64,000 nucleotides of DNA from positions 4,836,001-4,900,000 of the forward strand of contig JASJZH010000006.1 in assembly GCA_037178975.1 (NCBI GenBank), given 5' to 3'. Of this stretch, positions 56,845 to 64,000 are shown in pieces (the stretch's first letter is position 1; each line of letters opens with the position of its first letter). The notes under the pieces were generated by a model. That model was not told where the DNA came from and made no database searches. It saw nothing but the letters and a program-made list of their open reading frames with translations. The translations under genes were made by a program, and so were the position numbers. This DNA is from Oscheius tipulae. Taxonomy: Eukaryota; Nematoda; Chromadorea; Rhabditida; Rhabditidae.

Positions 56845-57591
56845 TCTTATAGATACTGGTCTACTGCATACTCTGGAGCGGCTGAAGATCAATAAATGCG
56901 ATGAAAGCAGTGAAAACGTTCGAAGTCAAAAAACTTCAATAAACGGAAATGAATGTAATAATGTAAGAACGTTTGCTTTAATGTAATACAGATTGTACAC
57001 GGAATTTATGAGAGCGCTACATTCGTGGCGGAACCCGGTCTACGGGGAAAAGAGAAATTTTCAGACCTTTCATAGGCTGTCAATTCGTATCTAAATATGC
57101 TTTCTATAGTCTAATTAAGTTCGCATGATCACAGAAAGTAGATACAACATGTAGCTCTATTGCGCATATTTCTTTGGAACATTTTGATACAGTAAATCTT
57201 GTTTTGGTCATTGTTCTCAGTAGAGCGTCTTTACCATACAAATGGGACGCGTCGCATAAACTGCGAAAAACCTTAAACAAAAGGCCTATTGTGGACAATA
57301 AAGTCGTTTCAAAGTATATCAAGCTACTGGCGTGATGCACGACATATCCTACGGCAAGATGATCGACATGCCAAATCTTATCTGAAAGCTTGGTGTCACA
57401 TTGTGCCATATCAGTCATCTTAATTGTCATTTACGATATGAATCAGTAGTTCAGAAATGTTACGAAATAGAAAACGTTTATTGAAATGTACAAATGAATG
57501 TGCACAACACGCGGTCAGTTTGTAGCTACTCGAATTTGGTAGAAAAGAACGCTATGTACCGGTATTTATTACATGGGCAAGAGTACACTCT
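56845..57591. other. intergenic between EEA1 and CPG4-like genes
   Basis: Contains the EEA1 5' region; the minus frame 57104-57430 has no recognisable feature. Confidence 0.45.
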
Positions 57592-59515
57592 CTAAGCAGC
57601 AATGGCTGCTGTGATGGCGAGAATGGCGAGAGCAGCAAAAGTGGATCCGGACTTCTGAAAGTTCTTTGGTTTAATCTCGAAAAACTTCTTTACCACTGCA
57701 TTGATATCGTTGGTATCGGTTCTGTTTTCGGTATCATCAACCACAATCACTGGCTCTCTCTGCAACATTTCATATAACGTAAACAAGGAAGTAGACCCAC
57801 CTCTTCGGTAGTGGCAGTACCGACGGGTTCAACGTCATTGTCGGGAACAACAATCTGAAAAACAAGTTGATTAATCCAATACAAACAGTGATCCTTCAAT
57901 AGTATTGTCGAAAACTTGCTTACCTGTTCGGTGGTGGCTTCATCAGAGTCCATGGGCATATCAGTAGACGACTTGACAAAAATAGGGTTGGGTCTTCCCT
58001 CATGGTCAATGATGGTCTCATCTGTTTCCGGTTGACCCTCTACTTCCTTGACCGGCTCAACAGTAGCTCCGCTCTACAATTTGTTTGCAAAGAGCCAAAA
58101 AAGTATAACCTCGGGTGCTCCAATGGGAACTTCGGGTTCATTATTAGGCTCAAACTCTATGGTGGTTTCCATTTCAGGCATTTCTGTGGTAACAGAGGCA
58201 TCTCCGCTGAACTGCGTCTCGGAAAATCCAGTTTTGTTCATTTTCCCAGCTTCGACAGATTCGTCTGTGCTGGTCTCCTCTGATTTTTCCTGGCTTGCTC
58301 CCAACGCCGGCTTAGCGGAAGCAATAGCCTAAACTTCCTGTTTCTGTAGCAAACAGCTGGCATTATTATCCGCCTCTAACCCGAAAGGACAAACTGGTTC
58401 CATTCCATGAACTTTCAACAAAAGAACAAAAGAGAACAATGCTTACAATCTCAAATAGTTCAGGATCCTGCATGAGGGCACACTTGGCGGGAAGGTTCTT
58501 CAAGTAGTTGAGAACCACCTGCTGGTTGGTTTCATTCTCTTTTTGGGAGGTCTGATTTAAACGATCAATTCCCATGTTCACTTGGAACCGAGCATAGTCC
58601 TTGAGTAAGTCTGCAGATCCAGGGCAAGCTTCCTCGTAAGTTTTCATGGAACATTTCAAGGCACAAATGTGCTTGCTGAAAGAGTTACATTACATTGTTC
58701 TTTTGATCCCCTACTCGCAAGACTCTCCGATTCCGTCAAAGAAGGCGGTGGGGTTGATCAAAGCTCCTGGAGAGCTGTCAAAGCGGAGAGCGGCAGCAGG
58801 AAGACCGCAGTCTTGCATGCAAAGGTCAACAGATTGCTTAGAATGCTCCATACAGTCCTTGATCAGACGGAACTCTTAAAATGTTATTGTTTTCTTGTTC
58901 ATCGTCTCCCTACGTTCTCCTTTCTCGGCACAGATGAAGCTGCTGTAAGCAGTACGAGCCTCAAGCTCGGGAATATCTGGACATTCCCTTCCGCACTTAA
59001 GAACATCAGAGTTAACCCTGAACAATGTTGCTAAGTGTTTTTCTGTGATCTGATCATCTTGTTAGATGACTGAACCCTGTCATTATTTGAGAAAGCATTC
59101 AAAAAGCTTCATACATAGTTTGTTCTCAAGTATTTGCAGAGTGTAAGTAGCGAAAACGGCCTTGGGCATCGGCGCACATTTACGCGTTTGACACCTAAAC
59201 AGTCAAGCAAAACCCTTATCTCTTTTCTTCAACAGCTAAAATCGTTTTCGCCGCGCGGTCACGATTCGAACATCGCCTAGTTTTCACAAATATATAAAGC
59301 TATACTCACTGGCAGAACATATCAATGTTGACAGCAATGTTTTTGAAATTGTTCAGGTCGTTGGCAGCTTGAAGGATGGTGCCATCCTCGAAGCATTTCT
59401 GCAGACAAGGAGACAAGGAGGGAACACCGGGAGGGATAGTGGCGGCTGAAACCTAAAGTTATGAACCATCTTCAGACTTACCGTATGCCGCGGAGATACA
59501 TAACATCATCCACAT
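57592..59515 (-). CDS. secreted Cys-rich acidic protein, CPG4-like, with C-terminal hydrophobic tail
   Basis: A short leader (MWMMLCISAA) is followed by AATIPPGVPSLSPCLQKCFE, DLNNFKNIAVNIDMFC, LKCGRECPDIPELEAR, SSFICAEKGEQ and DCMEHSKQSVDLCMQDCG. Then come ALKCSMKTYEEACPG and LPAKCALMQDPELFEI. This spaced-Cys helical pattern resembles the CPG4/DUF19 nematode secreted families. The second half has no Cys and is rich in Glu, Thr, Ser and Pro (EKSEETSTDESVEAGK, TTEMPEMETTIEFEP). It ends with a hydrophobic tail (GSTFAALAILAITAAIAA) typical of a GPI-anchor signal. Introns of 30-45 nt keep frame; one is longer and contains an open Cys-rich segment. An eggshell, matrix or surface role is inferred; the family is uncertain between CPG4 and DUF19. 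Confidence 0.6.
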
Positions 59516-60647
59516 GTTTCTGAAAATAAAACTATTTTGTCTACCAGGAGAAATGAGAGTTAAATAATAATAAGGTGTTCAAACACCGATCACGCAAGGG
59601 CAGGAGGTGCAATCGGCAAACAGAAAGTAATCGAGAATGACCATAGAGCTAGCTTGATGTCTTGCGCGAAATGCCACGTTATTTGAAAAAAAAACGGTTG
59701 AGGATGTTTGCTGCTTTATGACGGGTTCTAACTGTTTGCTGCCTTGCTCAATGTCAAATGGACCAGTTCGAGTCGGCGGTGGTCAGAGCCGCGAAGCCTC
59801 GAGACCAATTACGCCACCTTCCTTCCGCCTTCTCCGCAGTTTGCTACTTCCTAATGCTAGAGGGCAAAAAGCTGGAACAGATGAGTCTGAGACGGGGGTT
59901 GAACGCCCGTAGGGGTGTGGCAGAACTGGGTCATCCGAAAACCTTCTGATTGAATGATGGAACGAATTACATGTGACAATGCCACAACAGAAAAACAGTA
60001 AAATGGTTAAAAACTGGTAAGAATATCTGTAAAAGATGTTGGAAGAGCGAATGGGCGGTCAGCAAAAAGCCTTTTCCAGCAGCTTATATATGGGCTGGTA
60101 CAAAAACATGTTCCGCGGCAGTGCCAAGACACCTTGCCGACCTTTTGTGGGCGACACAAAGAAATGGACATAAACATGAAAGTTAGAGGCATCCTGGTAA
60201 ATAGTCAGTATTAATTTGGCCACCGACAGATGGTGTACAAAGTCTCAAGTTCGTTAAATGACATGACCGATCCGTTCTGAGACACGAGGCTGTTTTTAAC
60301 AAATTCGCCGGTGATGGAAAAAACATTCCAGACTATTGAAAAAGTTGAGGGACCAGACGGTGATCAAAAAATACTGTAGTACGTTCGACGAAATGAGACC
60401 AAATGACGAGAACAACAGATTCATCAGAACATGATGGAAGATAGAATCGGTAAAAGGCTTATTATTTGGACGTTTCACACTGCTACAATAAGTTTAACTA
60501 TATGCGTGCCAATTATTAAAACACGAGTTTGTTTAGCGTTTGAAGTTGACTCAATACTCTTTTCTACTGTTCTCACAAGATGTGAGAACAACGGAAAAGA
60601 TAGCAACTAGTTTCCCTCTCATCCAGAGTAGTAAGTCGTAAATTCCG
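59516..60647. other. intergenic
   Basis: No gene supported in about 1.1 kb. Two overlapping plus frames at 59718-59949 are in different phases and look random. Confidence 0.45.
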
Positions 60648-61440
60648 TCATGCCAACTCGGAAAACAAAAGGTCTTCCTCTCTTTCATATCTCTTGGCCA
60701 AAAGAGGGTGGATTCTATCAAAGCGTCTAAATAGGGAACAACTTACTCATCAATGACGCCAATCTCAATGTGTTTATTCGGAATTGGGAGATCGCCAATC
60801 GTGTGGGTTGGTATTACAATACCAGTAAAGACGATATAGAAATAATATCAAGAAAGTACAATGAGGGAGATTCAAATTCAAATTTTTTTCTTCCTTATCA
60901 ATTTCGACTTGAGTTTCTGTATCCAATGAATCTTCTTTGTTGCCTGAAATACCGGTTTATCATATAAAAAATTTTTAAGCCCAAACTGCTAAATTCTTCT
61001 TCAAGAAGAACTCTGTATTTCACAAAAGATTTGAAGGGCTTACCTTGGCTGGTTTCACTACTTCCTCCGCAATGGCTTTTTTGACTGAACGTTGCATTTC
61101 CGTCGAAGTCTGTTTTATCCGATCTTCTAGATAGCTGCTTGGAAGATAGTACTGAAGTATTTGATATATGAAGAGCGTAGAATACTACAGAAACAATTAA
61201 TTTGGGTTACGAAAGGCATGAAGAAAAAGTTGAAACCCACCACATCTCTGTAATTCCTGCTTGAAGCGCAAACATTGACGATCATAGCTGTTTGTTCTAA
61301 AAATAATATAATTGAGCAAGTTTTAAGCAGGAGGAAGCAGAAAGGAAGTGCCGAAGACGGGTAAGTACGAGTATAAAATTTGATGTTCATCGAATACAGA
61401 GGGGAAACACCTCCAGAGACGGCTGGGGAGGATTCAAAGA
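60648..61440 (-). CDS. orphan protein, several small exons
   Basis: A coding path is visible: ILYSTNSYDRQCLRFKQEL, then QRCEDRIKQTSTEMQRSV and KKAIAEEVVKPAK (helical, charged). A later exon is IVIPTHTIGDLPIPNKHIEI with GVID, then ERFDRIHPLLAKRYEREE and DLLFSELA to a TGA at 60648. The last two exons are joined only by removing 20 nt (60727-60746) with perfect GTAAGT and TTTAG ends; unspliced, TAA follows at once. The first exon and start codon are unclear: an Arg/Ser/Leu-rich frame without ATG up to 61528 could be a mitochondrial leader, read in a different phase. I do not recognise the family. Confidence 0.5.
60727..60746 (-). other. candidate 20-nt intron in the orphan gene
   Basis: On the minus strand it begins GTAAGTTG and ends CTATTTAG. 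The length is not a multiple of three, and retention gives an immediate stop after GVIDE. Removal joins IEIGVIDE to RFDRIHPLLAKRYEREEDL in one frame. Confidence 0.6.
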
Positions 61441-62430
61441 AGACGCGGGAATTGAAAAGTGAGCCAGATAAAAGTATGTCTCGGCAACGATGACGGAGGA
61501 GGATCGCCGATCTCGCTATCGTTGTCAAGAGGTATGTTGTCCCAGGTGACGGGATTCACGAGGAATCAAGTGGGCTTTTCGTAAGTATGAAAACACTTTT
61601 TGAGTTTGTTCAGTTGTGATTCAAATTAAAACTGAAGTAAAGTGTTACAAAGGTGGCAAAGCGAGGATCGATTGGCGCCAGCCAGCCGGACAACACCTCA
61701 TAGGGAATAAGCCCCACATCTGAAGTTTACGAATAAGCACAAGGAAAATAACAGGAAGCTGCACAAAGTTGAGAGCACCCACTAGACAAAAACAGATGTT
61801 GGGCCATAACACTTATCCAGAACTCTTTGCAAACAACAGGGCAAATGCTCAGGGAAAATCTTGTGCTTAACGGAAAATAGCAATAGTCGGAAAGGATTAT
61901 GTTTTTTCGGTTTGAGAAAAAATACGTAAAGTCGATAACCACTGTTCCGATTGATTCTATTCTAGCTAGGTTTTAGTTATTACGTTCACCCTGTGACTGA
62001 GGCGTGATACCTTTCGAATCTTTTGATCGGAGCACACACTTATCAAAGCGAAAGTGTAGAGTTTTGGATCCGTATCTATATCCATGTGTTTACGCGAGTC
62101 TGGAGGCAGTAACTGTAGCAGTAAACCCAAAACCAGCTTTGAAACCGAACTATACAAGCCTTACTTTAGTGCTAGTGCAACGGTCTTAGTGACTGTACAA
62201 AAAAGTAATCATAAACTTGAAATGGTGAAGTTACTTCCTTGCCACAGTACATGGCAGTACACTCAAATGGTTGAATGTAATAATCAGCCAGGACAATACA
62301 ACATGTTTACCCATGATGTATTGTAGCAGTCATTCTATAGTCATTAACTTTCTAGTCCACACTGCACCAGGCTATTCTGAGCTTTTTTCCCGTTTTTACT
62401 GACATTATACACTGATGCCATTGGGAAACA
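61441..62430. other. intergenic or 5' part of the orphan gene
   Basis: May include the first exon of the 60.6 kb gene. Otherwise nothing recognised. Confidence 0.35.
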
Positions 62431-62966
62431 TCAGTACAGTACAATGGCTACAGGACTAGGATCAACATGCCAGTGTGTGCTCACAGCAATACTGCCCTCG
62501 TAATCGTAAATGGCGCTTAGCGTGTTTGAGCGCCGCCATTGTGAATCACGTCCCGCCCGCTCACAGCATGGCACTGTCATTCGCGGACCTTTTCCGACGT
62601 CGACCTCTTCGTCTTCATCGTCCAGAATACACAGAACTGGTCGGTGCAGCTTGGTTCGTCTTCTCTGCCTGTTCTTCGAGCGGTGCCAACACCTTCCACG
62701 CTGGATTACATCACAGTCTAGAGGGGGAACACCGCAAGCCCCGTGTCTAGATATTGATTCTTCACTTCTGATAAGAATCATAAATCTCGACAAAACGTAT
62801 AAAAATCACACTTCTTCGAGGTTGCAGCAGCTGCTAACCGTAAACCACTCCATCTTTCTACCTCACCATAAGTGTAACGAGCAATTAATATTTTTTCCGC
62901 TCTATATGTATCCCACAATTTTGGAACTCGCAAGTTCGTGCCATCTGTCATGAAAAACGAGGACAA
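62431..62966 (-). CDS. possible two-exon gene, unknown
   Basis: The frame MSSFFMTDGTNLRVPKLWDT can be joined through a 29-nt GT...AG segment to SEESISRHGACGVPPLDCDV and a basic then acidic stretch (KNRQRRRTKLHRP, LDDEDEEVDVG), ending at 62431. The region is more GC-rich than its surroundings. The opposite strand is also open (62510-62953), and no family is recognised, so this is weak. Confidence 0.25.
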
Positions 62967-64000
62967 TGCCAGTTCCCTCTCATAAAACGTATGCGTAGTT
63001 TACGAGTTCCGGTCAATGATTTTCAGAAATGTTCAAATCGAGTTCAGCTCAGAGAGAACAAGACAATCCGGAAGAATAAAATCTCGAAGCTGTGCTATTT
63101 GCTAAGGATTTGCCATCACTAATCCTTCAAACGGCCATATAAAGTTGGTTTTATTTGCGGAAGGTATTGCGCACGTGTCAGCGCCTTACGTGGCCATCTC
63201 ATTGCCGACGTATTGGTTCACTCGCCTGTGGTGCTATTTCTTCTTTCCCAGAACTCTTCATTCCAATAGGCTAGGAACTCGATAATCTCATCCAAACGAG
63301 ATGCCTTAAAGTGGCGCATCAAGTTTGAGTGAGGTTGCCCGGAACCTGCTCACCTAGTCACCCTTTACGACCTTTACTCCTGTTGCTGTCAGTGTCGATA
63401 AATACGTGTCATTTTGTAAAATAAAAAGAGTTCGCAGATGTTGTGAACAGTTCTTGCTGCTAAATATGATGTTGTCCGCTGCAGCCACACAACTATTTCT
63501 TTGTGTTCTCGCGCGAATGGAGCATGCTTTGTAGCCATGACTAATGGATCAACTCCTCTGCCGTCGAGTACTTAATTGTAGGGTCCTAATAAGCCATTGT
63601 AATAATGTAGCTTTCCCGCTAGAAGAATCTCTTTTAGTTTTCTTATTTAAAAAACTTCTCGCAATTGATTAAAAAGCGGCGTGAAATTGAGGTGACTACT
63701 GATAAAACACCTGTTCAATGCACAACAAAGAAGCTTCACAAAGCAGTTTGTTTTCCTGCTCTTTTTGTATGTAGACATAGTGATTGAGGCCATGTCTCGC
63801 TGCAACTTTCCAAAATGTAAACTGATTTTTTAACAATTCCCCATTAAGAGGTCTAACACCGCTTTCACATCTTTATGGGATAAATACACATTCTCACGTC
63901 ATGTTCGCTACAGTGCAAAGCCTAGCTAACTTTTTATATGAGCAAAACAATTGAAAGCCTTTTGACCTTAGTGTAAGTTTACTTTCTCTGAATTTGAATC
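62967..64000. other. no gene seen
   Basis: The last kilobase contains only short random-looking frames, and I see no RNA gene signature. Confidence 0.45.

Noticed and set aside
62510-62953. 147-codon plus-strand frame with a Ser run
   Set aside because: Composition looks like a shadow of the minus-strand acidic segment and no family is recognised.
1-64000. CRISPR arrays, bacterial operons, prophage or insertion sequences
   Set aside because: The window has spliced animal genes throughout; no direct-repeat arrays or transposase genes were seen.
1-64000. tRNA or rRNA genes
   Set aside because: GGTTCGA-like strings (for example near 22591 and 37738) fall inside coding exons and have no matching cloverleaf; no rRNA-like block seen. 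A tRNA scan would be needed to exclude them fully.

Overview
The window looks like nuclear DNA of a nematode. Genes lie on both strands and are split into small exons by introns that are mostly 35-45 nt, with GTAAG/GTATG-like donors and TTTCAG/TTTTAG acceptors. Gene content is also nematode-like: a 7TM chemoreceptor resembling the Sra/Srab/Sre group, an innexin, a divergent Cys-loop channel subunit, MIG-18-like repeats, a CPG4-like proteoglycan, a WAP-type secreted protein and Gly/Tyr-rich secreted peptides. I cannot name the species. Gene models were built by hand from reading frame, splice consensus and family resemblance. Spans are the full genomic extent from start codon to stop codon, introns included.

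Layout. 1-7 kb: ChaC-type gamma-glutamylcyclotransferase (+), a stretch of coding-like fragments that do not assemble, and a CUB-domain single-pass membrane protein (+). 7.2-15.6 kb: a carboxylesterase (-) and a large M1 aminopeptidase-like protein (-) that has lost its zinc site. 15.9-21.0 kb: ETHE1 persulfide dioxygenase (+), Cys-loop channel subunit (-) and MEMO1 (+). 21.5-30.1 kb: a small secreted protein (+), a PALS1/MPP5-like MAGUK (-), a single-PDZ protein (-), a small orphan (-) and an MFS transporter (-). 30.1-36.7 kb is gene-poor. 36.7-51.5 kb: innexin (+), WAP-type secreted protein (-), several short secreted proteins (-), chemoreceptor (-), MIG-18-like secreted protein (-) and a divergent CMGC kinase (+). 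51.6-56.8 kb: EEA1 (-). 57.6-64 kb: CPG4-like protein (-), an orphan coding gene (-) and mostly empty DNA.

Some genes suggest shared themes. ChaC (glutathione turnover) and ETHE1 (sulfide oxidation) are both thiol-metabolism enzymes. PALS1, the other PDZ protein and the innexin are membrane-junction or scaffold proteins. EEA1 is an endosome tether. Many of the rest are secreted or surface proteins. Close neighbours are mostly convergent, and there is no clear metabolic cluster.

Most notable are three places where the protein frame can only be kept by removing 18, 20 or 21 nt with GT...AG ends and an in-frame stop inside. These would be exceptionally short spliceosomal introns, although the ChaC case has a competing 47-nt explanation. 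Other points are the dead M1 peptidase, a GC-AG intron in ETHE1, a kinase with DMG instead of DFG, two neighbouring Gly/Tyr-rich peptide genes (one only 7 nt behind the chemoreceptor stop codon), and a foldback repeat inside an EEA1 intron.
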